64,000 nucleotides of DNA from Asterias amurensis (GCF_032118995.1 NC_092656.1:13010261-13074260), one strand, 5' to 3'. Counted from the first letter of the stretch, positions 12,201-22,301 are shown. A program made the numbers and translations. The notes: generated by a model from the letters alone, not told the origin.

Positions 12201-15200
12201 AGTTCGTGTCCAGTGGTATGTCTGTCTTCATACGGCATTGCGCCGACAGTATCCAGAACATTTTCCATCAACTGATGCTTTGCGTGGTCTGCCTCGAAGT
12301 CCGTTGGGTGGTGCCATTGTTGATACGGCTGGGGAAAAAAAGAACAAGTGTGCTCCTTATAGTTTTGCAGAAAACGGGTCAGCGTTGGCTTTTCAACTTT
12401 GCTTGAAGCAGTCCCCTTTGACATGTACACACTTATACCACTCATCTTCAATGCATTTAACGCAGGGCTTTCTATGTGGGAATTATCTTCGGCCTATATT
12501 TTGCTAACGACTTTCTGATGTCTTTGAAAAGCGCATTGTAACCGTTTGTTATAAAATGCATGGTTGACAGACGTTTTAAAAGTAGAATACAATGATCCAC
12601 ACAATCATGCCTCGAAATTGCACGGTTCGCCTTTTACCTCGTCGACTAACACGGTCGGCCATTTATGGGAGTCAAAATTTTGACTCTCCATAAATGGCCG
12701 ACCGGGTTAGTTCGCGTCGTAGAAGGAAAACCGTACAATTATGATCGATACTTGTGTGGATCATTATATTCTACTTTTAAAACATCTTTCTAACCATATG
12801 GTTACAAACGGTTACAAACGCTTTTTATATACCAACTCGTCCGATCCAAAGCAACGTGTTTCTTTAAAGGGCCTTTCAATGAGCCGCAATTTGTCCGCAT
12901 TGTTTCGGATTGGAGTTTTTGTGAGCCTAGGCTCCACTGATTTTATTTTGTTTTATCTTGGAGTGGAAACAAAACATGGGGAAAACATGCGGGAATTCAT
13001 TCTGTAGTTCAAATGGAGATGCTATTTTAACACTGCAGAAACTGGGCTGTTAAATTGATTATGTTAATAGTATCTACATAATCTGACAACAACGGAATTG
13101 TGGTAGTTATCCACATTCTACACCGCGGGAGAATTTCGACTACAGATAGCTTCTGACTCGTGGGTCAAGTTGCCCTAACAATGCAAAGATCGTGGGTTCA
13201 TATCCCTACTAGTAATTTGCCTGTTGATTATGTTCCAAAACTTGGGAAAGTACACATAAGATACATCGCTTAATACATATAAGGGTCAACAATAAATGAT
13301 ATTATTGTCACACATAGATACCGAGTGAATCAATTTTACACCGGAGTTTTTGCAGTGAAGTTAGTAGTCTCCACAGGCATCAAAATATAGTTCAGTGGTG
13401 CAAGCAAATCACTTACGTAAGACTTATCAATGTGAGGAGGCAACGTGATATTGGAGGCATTAGCTGCTTTAATGCAAGCAGGACCCCCGATGACTTGGCA
13501 TAGCGTTGTTTGGACGAGGGGGGCGCTCTTCCTGATTGGGTTGAGATTACACCACGTCACAGCAGGAAACTCCATTGACCTCACTGACCGTACTTCTATA
13601 TTGACGTTGATCGGCCAGCTGTAGTACCTGGGATCCAGACCGGATGAAATTGGAAACTTTGAAACGCTAGGTGGCAGCAAACTTGCCAGGTTGACGTAGT
13701 TTTGAGCGTGCGCACATTACCGAGATCAATGGAATTTACCTGGTAAGTCTGCTGCCACCAAGCGTCCCAAAAGTCTCACTGATTGATGCGACGTTTACTT
13801 TCCGATAAAAGCAAAATGCACATCAAAGTCTGTTCTAATTATACTTTTAATGTAACATTTACAATTTAGCCCTTTGGTGATGAACGATGTGAACTTCAAA
13901 TACCAACATTGCAACAAGTTCCGTCCTTATTAGAAGCTGTCTTGATGCATTATTTGTGGTTTTTATTCTTTTTATTGGTTTTTATTGAAAAGAGTCAACC
14001 GTTTTTCGACAAAAATAAATGCAGACTTTTCTGACTTCCTGTAATGGCAAGGATGTTGTTAAAATAGCTTGTGACCATATTACAAGGATATGTTTCGATT
14101 GCGTTTAGTTGCATATTGGTTGTGTATAGAAAACGGTAATTACATCAGGAAAATACCACTCGTAGCGAAATTTATTAGAGTGTTCAAACTATATGTGTTA
14201 TCTTCTCCGTGATCATTATTGACATGGCCTTGTTTAATGGGGAACGGTAAGACGGTATGTCCCTTTAAGGCGGCAGAGAGTGACCTCCTTGGTTGCAAGG
14301 CCCCCTTTTGTTGGTTGTCAACAAATGCTGGCAAAGTTTGATCATAGATGAAATTTTGTTTTCGTTTTCTTCAAAAATCATTGTTTATTATTGGTGTGTT
14401 GTTTACACCTCCATGGCCTAATTTCATAGAGCTGCTTAAGAGTCAGTTCAGGTAAATAATTGACATAGTTGCTCACGGTCAAAAAATGAATTTGTTTAAT
14501 ACTTTGTTGGTGGAAGGGCCTTGGGGTGCAAGTAAACAAAATCACATTTTCAATTCTATATATAGCCCGTTGCTCATTTTGTTTTTTGGCCATTTTAGGC
14601 CGATTTTGGGGTGTTTGAAAAACTGGTTTTTAGCTCATATTTACAACTCCACCCCACCAAAATGCAACATTATTTCAAAAAACCTTTTATATCACTACAA
14701 AGTATCATCCTTGGCCTTCCTTGAGAAAAAAAAATTATTGCTTTAAGTATCACCCTTGTGCTATTTTTGCATCTTGCATTACAGTATGTTTTTAGAACTT
14801 GCAAAATCGACATTTTTACCCTATTTTTGGACCCCAAAATGTCAACTTGCCAGGGGTCTCAGAAGATTTTCCTTTCGGTTGTGATTAGGGCCAACATTGG
14901 TCTTTCCATATCTGATGTCAAAAACTTGGGCAATTGTATCCTGTTGTGACAGTACTGCCTCAAAACTAGACTTTTTTCCCCAAAACGTGAAAAATGCCTT
15001 TTTAATGGTCTTTTCACATAATATCGACATACGTGTCCACGATAAAAAAAAAGGAATATTTTTCTTATACTTTGTGGATGGTAAGGACTTGGGGTCCAAA
15101 TAAACAACATTTACATTTCAAATCATAATGTAACACGTTGCCATGGTAACAGTTCATTTGTGTTTAGGCCACTTTAGGCCGATTTTGGGGTCTGAAAAAC

Positions 15201-18200
15201 TGTTTTTTGTTAATATTTACAACTCCAACCCACCAAAAAACAAAAATATTTCATAAAACCTTTTCCATCACTACAAATTATCATCCTTGGCTTTACTTGA
15301 GACAAAAAAAATATTGCTACAAAGTTAACCCTTGTGCTATTTTAAGAACGTGCATTAGAGTAAGTTTTTAGAACTTGCAAAATCAACATTTTTACCATAT
15401 TTTTTGCCCTCAAAATTTCATTTTTTCAGGGGTCTCAGAATATTTTCCTTTCGGTTTTGATCAGGACCAAAATTTGTCTTTTTATTTCTGGTAAGAAAAA
15501 CTTGGGCAAGTGTATCCAAGTGTATACTGTCTCAAAAATAGACTTTTCCCCAAACAGAAAAATGCATTTTGAATTGTTTTTTCTTCATATTGAATTTCTA
15601 ACATTAAAAAATAATCATTCTATCAATCAGCTTTTCCTAAGCACTCTATAGGCTAAGTGGATTACCCAACAATGATAAGGAGCTGTTGATGACCTTAATT
15701 TTAGAATTTGCCCGGCCCAGCCCCAATCATATTTCTTGACATTGCATAAAACACCGTTTGTGAATAGCGCCTCTTTTTTTGAAAGTGTTCCCTTTCGGTT
15801 GTTATTGGTGTTTTCATGTCTTCTAAGTAGAAACACTGTGTTTATTGTATCCTGTTGTGACTGATCATAAAGTAAAGTAATTTTTCCAAAAACAATGCAT
15901 GCTTGTTAAAAATCTGGCACGGTTTCCATGCCCTTTGAGTAATGAATACAAAGTTTTTATTTAAACATAATGGTATCCAACCAAACCATAACCAATGCTT
16001 TGCCACTGAGAGTTCTTGATTTGGCTACTTTACCTATTGTACAGGTATGATTCCCATTGCAAGTAGAGTGCGATGAGCATTCTTTACAAGTTGTCTTTAA
16101 TACAGGGCCTACTCTCCTTGGTCCCTGCCTGCTACCAAATGTAAAACTTTTCATAGAGATAGAGATCATAATCAATGTAGTTTCTGTGCTTGAGGCAGAT
16201 GGTTTGGAGCATCCAATCATGTCCAACACAAATGTGGGAAATTAAAAAGCCCGCTTAAAAGTGTTGGAAAAGTTTGCCAAGATCTTATTAAAAACAATGA
16301 TACTAACGATTTGCAAGATGAGCGTAAGAGATCATTTAAAAGGAACACGTTGCCTGGGATCGGTCAAGTTGGTCTTTGAAATGCGTTTGTAACCGTTTGT
16401 TATAAAATGCATGGTAAGAAAGATGTTTTTGAGTGAAACTTGTGTGGATCATTATATTCTACTTTTAAAATATCTTTCTAATCATACGCATTTTGTAATA
16501 AACGTTTACAAACGCTTTTCAAAGACCAACTCGACCGATCCAAGGCAACGTGTTCCTTTAATGAAACAACATTGAAAGAAGTTGTAAATACTTGCACCTG
16601 CTCAACATAAATAAGTAAGATGCATTTGCAGTGACAAAAGTTTATTCAGGCTAGTTTGATTGTTTTTTCCATTCACTATCTTACTAATTCATAATTATTA
16701 TATGTCTCTGAGAACGATCAACAAAAAACATTGTCAAACATTACCTGCTGAATTGTTTATCACGTTAAATAAACCAACTCTTTTATTGTTTGCAACAGTA
16801 CCATTGAAAGGATGGGGAAACTGCTTACAGAAGGCCAAAGCAGGTGAATGGCCATTTAGATACTTTGGACACAGTACTTGCTCACTTTAAGAGCCTCTTT
16901 GTTCTGATAGGGATGAAAATGTTTAGTTTGGTAGCGGGCAGGGGACCAAGAAGACTGTTATAAGGCCATGTATAGACAAGAATAGTAAAGAATGCTCATC
17001 GCACTACTTCTCTTCTTGCAATGTGAATCATACCTGTACAACTAGGTAAAGTAGTCATGACAAAACAAGAACTCTCAGTGGCAAAGCATGGTTATAAACT
17101 TTTTATTTGTTACTTAAAGAACATGGAAACAGTGCCATATTTTTTTAACAAGCATGCTCGTTTTTGTTTTTTATCAATTCAAACTAAGGGATAACTTCAA
17201 AATGCATTTTTATTGTTTTTGGAAAAATTACCGCGTTTAAGGCAGAAGTGTCACAACAGGATACAATAAACCAAAGTGTTTCTCCCCAGCAGACATGCAA
17301 ACCATAATGATAGCCCAATCACAACCAAAAGGGAAATATTCTGAGAACCAATAAAAAATTAAGACAGTACAAACTTTCTTGATGTGCAAGGGGAATTAAA
17401 AAATTTGACTTTCAAAAAAGAGGCGCTGTTCACAAAACTTGGTTTTTTTTATGCAATGTCAAGAAATATGATTGGGCCGGGGCCGGGGTGGGGCCGGGGC
17501 CGGGCAAATTATAAGATTTAGGTCATCAACAAGTCCTGATCAATGTTTGGTAATGCACTAAGCCTACAGAGTGCTTATGAAAAGCTGCCAGATTGATGGA
17601 ATTATTACTAACTTCTTAATGTTATAAATTCAAAATGAAGCAAATATTTCAAAATGCATTTCTCTATGTTTTCGGGGAAAAGGGTCTATTTTTGAGACAG
17701 TTCTGTTACATCAGGATACAATTGCCCAAGTTTTTCTTACCAGAAATAAAAAGACAAATTTTGGTCCTGATCAAAACCGAAAGGAAAATATTCTGAGACC
17801 CCAGAAAAAATGAAATTTTGAGGGCAAAAAATATGGTAAAAATGTTGATTTTGCAAGTTCTAAAAACATACTCGAATGCACGCTCTTAAAATAGCACAAG
17901 GGTTAAATTTATAGCAATATTATTTTGTCTCAAGTAAAGCCAAGGATGATAAATTTGTAATTTGTAATGCATGATGCAAAAATAGCACAAGGGTGATATT
18001 TAAAGCAATAATTTTTTTTCTCAAGGAAGGCCAAGAATGATACTTTGTAGTGATATAAAAGGTTTTTTGAAATAATGTTGCATTTTGGTGGGGTGGAGTT
18101 GTAAATATGAGCTAAAAACCAGTTTTTCAGACTCCAAAATCGGCCTAAAATGGCCAAAAAACAAAATGAGCCGTAACCATGGCAATGGGCTATATATAGA

Positions 18201-21200
18201 ATTGAAAATGCAATTTTGTTTACTTGCACCCCAAGGCCCTTCCACCCACAAAGTATAAAAAAAAATCATTTTTTGACCGTGAGCAACTATGTCAATTATT
18301 TACCTGAACTGACTCTTAAGCAAAACAAAAATAGCTATACACAATGTTGCTTAACACCAGAATAAGGTTACCACTCAAACTACAATGCCAGGTGAACAGT
18401 TTGTGACCGGTATCCTGTTCAATCATGCATCGCAGACAGGTTTAGGTACTATTTACTGTTCCAGAAATTGGGCCTTGGTGGGTTAGTTAGTTAAAGGTTA
18501 TCTATTTTGTGAGTAGCTTAACAATGTTTGTTACAATTGATAAAGTAACATTTGTTTTTACACAAAGGATGCTGACTGAGTTCTTTCCTTCCCTTGCCTA
18601 ACGAATTCACTAACACATGTTGATTGACACCCCTTTAGGACCTGTGGCTTAATCCACCTACGGATATGATGTTAAAGACTAACCACTGTGTATGCAATGT
18701 GACCAAGAACTATAAAAATATTTCATAACACGTTGACAACCGCGGCCCTAACTGAATGGTTTTAAAGGCAGTGGACACTCTTGGTATATTGTCAAAGCCT
18801 AGCCTTCACAGTTGGTGTATCTCAACATATGTATGTATACAATAATAAATTTGAGCTCAATCGGTCATCAAAGTTGCGAGATAATAATGAAAGAAAAAAA
18901 CAACCTTGACACACAAAGTTGTGTGCCCTTAGACGGTTGATTTCGAGACCTCAAGTTCTAAATCTGAGGTCTCGAAATCAAATTCGTGGAAAAGTACTCC
19001 TTTCTCGAAAACTATGGCACTTCAGAGGGAGTCGTTTCTCACAATGTTTTACACCATCAACCCCTCCCCGTTACTCGTCACCAAGAAAGGTTTTATGCTA
19101 GGTACTCTTTTGAGTAATAACCAATAGTGTCCACTGCCTTTAAGTGAAATAAGCAAATGGTGAAGTATAATTGGGTTGGACTGTTTTAATAAACCCATTC
19201 CCCGCTCTGGCTGTTTTTAATACAGACGTGGGCAAAATAGAAAGCACAATGGAAAAGCGCAATCTAATTTGAATTATCTCCTCAAAGATGATTACCACTC
19301 AATAGGAACGAATATGGCTGGTATTGTTTGTTCTATCGTCAATCATAATAAAGCCAGAATGGAGAAAGCTAAGTGGAGGATATTACTAGACCCATTTAAA
19401 AGGTTTTATAAACACACAGTTCATTATGGTTTGTGAGCTATAGTTGTCCTCGCCTGGGTAGACAGACTAAATGAAATTGACATCATGAAGCAAATGATCA
19501 GCAAAGTACATCAAGCAGTTCAAATGCCTTTCACAAGAAAAATCACATTATGTAAGTAATATATTATTTGACATTTTCAATGACATTTTTTTAGCTGAGT
19601 GTTGCAAACTGCTTACCAACCGAAAGGACCTAATACATGCCCCAAAAGGGGCTGACGTTTCGACCCTCAGAATTGTCCTCGGGGGCTTAAAGCTTGAACT
19701 TTTTGTTAAAGACACTGGCAACTTTTGGTAATAATTGTCAAAGACCAGTCTTCTCACTTGTAAAAAAAAAAAGCCCTTGTAGCGCAAGTTGTGTGCTTTC
19801 AGATGCTTGATTTCGGGACCTTAAAAATCAAATTCTGAGGTCTCGTAATCAAATCAAATGTTTTAGTGAGAAATTTTACCTTTCTGAAATACTACGTTTA
19901 TTCAGAGGGAGCCGTTTCTCACAATGTTTTATAATATCAACAGCTCTCCGTTGATCGTTAACAATTAACTTGATATGCCAATAATTGTTTTGAGTAGTTA
20001 CCAACAGTGTCCACTGTCTTTAACATTTATGACAGTGTTTACCAGTAGTGTTCAGTGCCTTTAAACCATGTCATTGACTCTACATCAACCTCAAAGCCCC
20101 CTCCCCTCCCCTCCCCTTAAAGTGACTTGACCCCCTCCCCCTTTCCCTTCAAGTGATGACACATAGCGGAAGTTATGACAACCCTTTTGCATCCGAATTA
20201 GCGGCTATGGCTACGACTGTTGCAAAGGCAGTTACTTAATCGAATGATGACACGGAAACGGAGCCGTAGCTGTAGCTGTAGCTGTAGCCGCCAATAATCG
20301 GGAGTGGCCTTGTGTGATTGCTGTCTCACGTCTATAACGTCTACTTCTGACACTTGTCCCTTCCAATACACCGTGTCCAGGTGACAATAAACTTCTGTGC
20401 CCAATTTCATGGCTCTGCTTACCGCCGAATTCTGCGGTAACAATAAAAAATCCCCGCTTACTTGCAAGCGCCAAATTTCTTCGCACGCGCAGAAGCCAAA
20501 ATTCGCCACTTACCCGTAAACTAGGCTTGCCGTAAGCCCAGAATTCCCTGCTTCCGTAAGCGCCGATTCTGTGCTTACAGTAGGCAGAGCCATGAAATTG
20601 GGCCCTGGTCAGTTTGTGTGGAGATAAGCATATCACATGTCTCTGGACCCCGTCTTTTGCCAAAGACAAAAAAAGAAAACAAATGTACTGACAAAAAAGT
20701 TACTGTAGCATAAACAACCGTTCTTGAATTACTCACTTCCTTTCCCTTCCTCATTCCCTTTTAACAAATTAACAAGCACTTAAAGGCACTGGACACGTTT
20801 TGGTGATAGACTTTCACTTGGTGTATCCCAGCACAAATCTGGGAAAATGTTTAACACAATCGGTATTCAAAGTTGCCAGAGAACAATGACAGAAAAAACA
20901 CCCTGTTGCACTAGATAAATGTTTGCTTTCAGATACCTAATAAGATATTCACAGACTTCGGGCCTGAAGCCTCTTAGAACTTGATTGGGAATAAACCTCT
21001 GTCTCAAGCACTACGTTCATACACAGGGAGCCGTCTCTCATGTGTATACTATCAACAGCTCCCCGTTGCTGAAGTTTCGTTACCAAGTAAGGTTTTATGC
21101 TAACAATACTTCTGAGACAGACTGATAGCGATAGTGTCCAACCAGTGTCTTTAAACTATGCTGTCATTAAATACAGCGACATGCTTTGACAATAAGCAAA

Positions 21201-21450
21201 GACGCCATTTAAATGAAGAACTCGGATGTATATATACATACGTGTTTATCAAGAAGTAGCTCTGGTACAGGAACATGGCAAGTCCAGCGATGAAAAGTAA
21301 ACTCCATGAGAATTTACGGATCGTTGTCTGGGCCCGTGAGATATTAGGGATTCCATGGGATCCAGATTTCTCCATTCGGTGCCCAACTAAGGTCAAAATC
21401 CCCTTGTGTGAAGTTTCTTTTTCGCGTTTCGGCGCAACATCGGTAGCCAT
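101..21450 (-). CDS. Gene A: DEG/ENaC (acid-sensing/degenerin-type) sodium channel, 12 exons
   Basis: Twelve minus-strand exons join into one open frame of 1527 bases (508 residues plus stop). All introns are GT-AG and every phase matches. The family forms trimeric, amiloride-type cation channels in the plasma membrane with two membrane segments per subunit. Visible: gating motif HGIPNI (residues 32-37), TM1 (about 47-66), FPAVTWC (90-96), sequons NAS and NIT in exon 2, CSPENF followed by YGNCFTFNSG, GAGVR with MPFPEDKG, paired cysteines in exons 7-8, a WP motif in exon 9, and in the last exon GDLGG followed by TM2 with filter GVS (474-476). Length fits ASIC-like channels (about 500-560). The start ATG at 21450 has a good context (A at -3, G at +4); an in-frame upstream ATG is possible. 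The C-terminal tail is short. Which subfamily, and whether it is proton-, peptide- or mechanically gated, cannot be read from the sequence. Confidence 0.93.
770..945. mobile_element. Fold-back element (intron 11 of gene A)
   Basis: Inverted words ATTGACTGGCA, GGTAACTAGT, GACGTCTATTCCC flank a nested hairpin (gtgaccag...ctggtcac). A second short hairpin (gcgggcacta...tagtgcccgc) lies just before it at about 652-683. Confidence 0.7.
1354..1429 (-). CDS. Gene A exon 11 (ENLLRVNVYF)
   Basis: Acceptor tttttaaag, donor gtgagt, 76 bases. Encodes ENLLRVNVYFDQLEYEDIYQ and DPAYD, corresponding to ASIC ENILVLDIFFEVLNYETI. It leads directly into TM2. Confidence 0.93.
2357..2433 (-). CDS. Gene A exon 10
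   Basis: Acceptor tctttttacag, donor gtaagt, 77 bases. Encodes DTLTWKIWDRMNNS and then RSLIEKEDKFV, aligning residue for residue in length with exon 10 of gene B. Sequence similarity is low, but phase, length and position agree. Confidence 0.85.
3027..3084 (-). CDS. Gene A exon 9 (WP motif)
   Basis: A 58-base exon, acceptor ttttag, donor gtacgt. Encodes EVIFDKVVSSSVWPSRLYK after a split Ser codon. It contains the family's S-x3-WPS motif before the stalk to TM2. Phase 0 at the end. Confidence 0.9.
3453..3481. repeat. G-rich simple tracts
   Basis: Interrupted G run here. Other C or G runs: 8909-8942, 21537-21553, 26487-26498, 43079-43101, 47518-47531, 59305-59315; poly-T at about 33877-33902. 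All are simple-sequence tracts prone to assembly error. Confidence 0.8.
3534..3609 (-). CDS. Gene A exon 8 (CSYCQMEC)
   Basis: Acceptor ttattcaacag. Encodes GMCIESIETSYADGTLNCSY, then CQMEC, matching the ASIC YCxCxMPC segment. Donor gttagt, phase 2. 76 bases, identical in length to exon 8 of gene B. Confidence 0.92.
3690..4378. mobile_element. Two adjacent M1 elements (intron 7 of gene A)
   Basis: M1 is the commonest repeat here: ends TTAAAGGCAGTGGACACTAT inverted at the other side, TTAA at both limits, and a central inverted core ATTTCGAGACCTCAA/TTGAGGTCTCGAAAT. A diverged copy (about 3690-4013) abuts a full one (4009-4378). Confidence 0.8.
4446..4554 (-). CDS. Gene A exon 7 (cysteine-rich)
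   Basis: Acceptor catattag. Encodes ACLKDCYFKEVLEKCHCADV then RYRYDDSLLACNTTIN, the C-x3-C...CxC block of the channel ectodomain. Donor gtgtgt is weak. 109 bases, phase 1, the same as gene B. Confidence 0.92.
5253..5528. mobile_element. M1 element, diverged
   Basis: Ends ttaaaggcactgggcacgtt and aacgtgtccagtgcct, interior partly deleted. Intron 6 of gene A. Confidence 0.65.
5639..5743 (-). CDS. Gene A exon 6 (LPSPYGDC)
   Basis: Encodes SFVQRLPSPYGDC through FNHIHYTQK, corresponding to the ASIC LPPPWGTC segment. Two in-frame acceptors exist 12 bases apart; the upstream one (cctaacag) gives 105 bases, the same as gene B, and is preferred. Donor gtaaga, phase 0. Confidence 0.9.
6113..6502. mobile_element. 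M1 element
   Basis: Full-length copy with both ends and the central GAGACCTTAAATTC inverted core. Intron 5 of gene A. Confidence 0.85.
7018..7385. mobile_element. M1 element
   Basis: Full-length copy in the opposite sense, ending about 120 bases before the 42-bp fold-back element. Intron 5 of gene A. Confidence 0.85.
7505..8320. mobile_element. 816-bp fold-back element with 42-bp tandem repeats in its arms
   Basis: Ends GTATGGTGGCC and GGCCACCATAC are inverted, and CCTC flanks both sides (7501-7504, 8321-8324), a possible 4-bp target duplication. The left arm has eight 42-bp units (gcgcac cores at 7546 + 42n up to 7840); the right arm has three in inverse orientation. Each unit holds the palindromes TGTGCGCACA and ATTCGCGAAT. 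The centre (about 7910-8130) is unrelated sequence. The open frames across the array arise because 42 is a multiple of 3. The layout recalls sea urchin TU fold-back transposons. Confidence 0.85.
9046..9209 (-). CDS. Gene A exon 5 (GAGVR, MPFPEDKG)
   Basis: Acceptor ttattttacag. Encodes GLSMELLIEQHQYIPDLE, then NGAGVRISIHNQSS and MPFPEDKG, ending FIGVHK at donor gtaagt (phase 0). It is 164 bases, as in gene B, and matches the family's GxGvrv...H...mP block. Confidence 0.95.
9258..9618. mobile_element. M2 fold-back element
   Basis: Ends AAGGAACACGTTGCCTTGGA and its inverse with TTAA; central palindrome around CATTTATGGGAGTCAAA. Starts 49 bases upstream of exon 5 of gene A. Confidence 0.88.
9640..9930 (+). 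repeat. Interstitial telomere-like TTAGGG tract
   Basis: Degenerate ggttaggg runs, with four clean TTAGGG copies at about 9868-9893. Weaker echoes at 11590-11700. Both in introns of gene A. Confidence 0.85.
10736..10842 (-). CDS. Gene A exon 4 (YGNCFTFNSG)
   Basis: Acceptor cattgacag. Encodes NFTMFYNYRYGNCFTFNSG and ends SGPNY in phase 1 before donor gtaagt. YGNCFTFN is the most recognisable DEG/ENaC ectodomain signature. The exon is 107 bases, as in gene B. Confidence 0.95.
11703..12086. mobile_element. M1 element
   Basis: Full-length copy in intron 3 of gene A, ending 64 bases from exon 3. Confidence 0.85.
12150..12328 (-). CDS. Gene A exon 3 (ectodomain)
   Basis: Acceptor ttttttccccag. 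Encodes PYQQWHHPTDFEAD through LSCTFNAKHCSPE, the family's C-x-F-x6-Cys-Ser-Pro region. Ends in phase 2 at a weak donor, gtacgg; the paralogous exon of gene B uses gtaagc at the same place. Confidence 0.88.
12518..12869. mobile_element. M2 fold-back element, left end missing
   Basis: Same palindromic core and right end (ccgatccaaagcaacgtgtt) as the copy at 9258; the first 30 or so bases are absent. Confidence 0.82.
13417..13627 (-). CDS. Gene A exon 2 (post-TM1, FPAVTWC)
   Basis: Acceptor ggatcccag, then G TAC TAC AGC TGG. Encodes YYSWPINVNIEV, then FPAVTWCNLNPIRKS and the sequons NAS and NIT, ending PPHIDKSY before donor gtaagt (phase 0). A small fold-back element starts only 24 bases upstream of the acceptor. 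Confidence 0.95.
13652..13778. mobile_element. M6 fold-back element next to the exon 2 acceptor of gene A
   Basis: Ends GGAAACTTTGAAACGCTAGG and inverse, containing GGTGGCAGCA; a sister copy is at 22638-22793. The boundary is 24 bases from the exon. Confidence 0.82.
15957..16229 (-). CDS. Small open frame in the arm of the giant fold-back, copy 1
   Basis: 90 codons with a cysteine cluster (TTCKECSSHSTCNGNHTC). The same frame is open in copy 2 with about five replacements. I do not recognise it; the Cys/His cluster faintly recalls the C-terminal zinc module of piggyBac transposases. It may be a relic exon or chance. The inverted counterpart in the right arm is broken. Confidence 0.3.
   Translation of the reverse strand: MLDMIGCSKPSASSTETTLIMISISMKSFTFGSRQGPRRVGPVLKTTCKECSSHSTCNGNHTCTIGKVAKSRTLSGKALVMVWLDTIMFK
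16339..16562. mobile_element. M2 element nested in giant fold-back copy 1
   Basis: Short internally deleted M2 with intact ends, at the centre of the giant element. Confidence 0.85.
17476..17506 (+). other. G-quadruplex candidate
   Basis: Four runs of GGGG separated by cc, t and cc in the right arm of giant element copy 1. Copy 2 keeps only a shorter G-rich stretch at about 50925-50942. Likely an expansion within the element. Confidence 0.5.
18760..19143. mobile_element. M1 element
   Basis: Full-length copy in intron 1 of gene A, TTTAAAGGCAGTGGACACT to AGTGTCCACTGCCTTTAA. Confidence 0.88.
19706..20061. mobile_element. M1 element, diverged
   Basis: Variant with GACACTGGCAAC start and an internal deletion; a stub of a second copy end follows (to about 20061). 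Confidence 0.7.
20396..20611. mobile_element. M5 fold-back element
   Basis: Ends GCCCAATTTCATGGCTCTGC and inverse GCAGAGCCATGAAATTGGGC. Intron 1... upstream part is within gene A's first intron-free flank: it lies between exon 1 and exon 2 of gene A only if transcribed leftward past 21242, i.e. inside intron 1. Confidence 0.8.
20779..21155. mobile_element. M1 element, diverged
   Basis: Ends ttaaaggcactggacacgtt and gtgtccaaccagtgtctttaa. It lies about 90 bases downstream of the donor of exon 1 of gene A. Confidence 0.7.
21242..21450 (-). CDS. Gene A exon 1 (N-terminus, TM1)
   Basis: Encodes MATDVAPKRE..., the HGIPNI gating motif and a hydrophobic TM1 with SLLFIAGLAMFLYQ. It ends in phase 2 (AAC AC) before donor gtatgt, and the codon is completed by the first G of exon 2. 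The intron that follows is 7.6 kb and holds the first copy of the 4-kb fold-back element. Confidence 0.9.
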
Positions 21451-22301
21451 TTTGGTATGACTATTGGTGACTTGATGCAAAGATAGCTGTATTAACATAA
21501 GCAACAGTCTGTATTGGTCTTTGCAGCGAAGTGCCGTGGGGGGGGGGGGGGGGTCGCCATGCAGTATAGCCGCATTCAATTAACAGCTGAGTTATTGACA
21601 CCAAATTGCATCGTCTATTTGTTACCAATGCTTGATCAAAATCAGAAACTCTTGCGTCAGTTCCTATATAGACCATGAAAGTCCGAGGCGACTCCATTGA
21701 GCCATCAGGTCCCACATTTTGTTTTTACCGTATAGTGTTTTTCTAAATCTGCGAAGGTCTTTTATTGAAGCCCATTTAACAAGATGAGTACTATCTCACA
21801 CTCAATGATGTGTTTTATTATACCAAAGTATGTGTCATAAACTTGTAATTTCAGATATATCTTGTTAATTATAATTTTACAGCTAAAATAAAATTAGAGA
21901 GGAAACATAAAACTGCAACTTTTGAGCAAAGCAATATTTACACAGCAGCTAAAAGGCCTACACTCAATAAAGTGGTACAAAGCTAGCTTTTATACATTTG
22001 TGTTTAATAATTTAAATGTTTATAATACAATATTTCTCTGACAAAAAAAATACACTTACAACCATAACATGGGTCAATTACCATGGAGATACCTCACCGA
22101 CGCCTGATTAACATTAGAATCATGTTCAGAAGCACGCCCTCACGTGTAAGGAATTACACTGAGGGCGTTTTCGCTCTATTACTCCTAAAATTTTTGTTTT
22201 TATAAAGCCACTTTAATTTAGTTTTAAGCTAAAGTGTGCAGCTCGCTCCAAGTTGAGCGCTGACATTTTCTACCGATTGCGGCATTTTTTCTTCTTCTCG
22301 A

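Larger units (their letters stand above)
14435..18320. mobile_element. Giant fold-back element, copy 1 (intron 1 of gene A)
   Basis: CTTAAGAGTCAGTTCAGG at the left is inverted at the right end; TTAA flanks GAGTCAG on both sides, as expected for piggyBac-type insertion. The left arm (to about 16220) is matched by the right arm (from about 16880). Within an arm, diverged direct units of about 550-600 bp follow one another (tttcggttgtgat... gtatcctgttgtgac recurs). The right arm lacks about 450 bp relative to copy 2. An M2 element sits in the centre. No recognisable transposase. Confidence 0.88.

Noticed and set aside
12161..12507. Plus-strand frames across gene A exon 3
   Set aside because: Shadows of the minus-strand exon, which has matching splice sites and family residues.
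14486..15110. Several 60-86 codon frames in giant element arms
   Set aside because: Found in both strands and in non-conserved positions; frames shift between copies. Only the 90-codon cysteine-cluster frame was kept, at low confidence.
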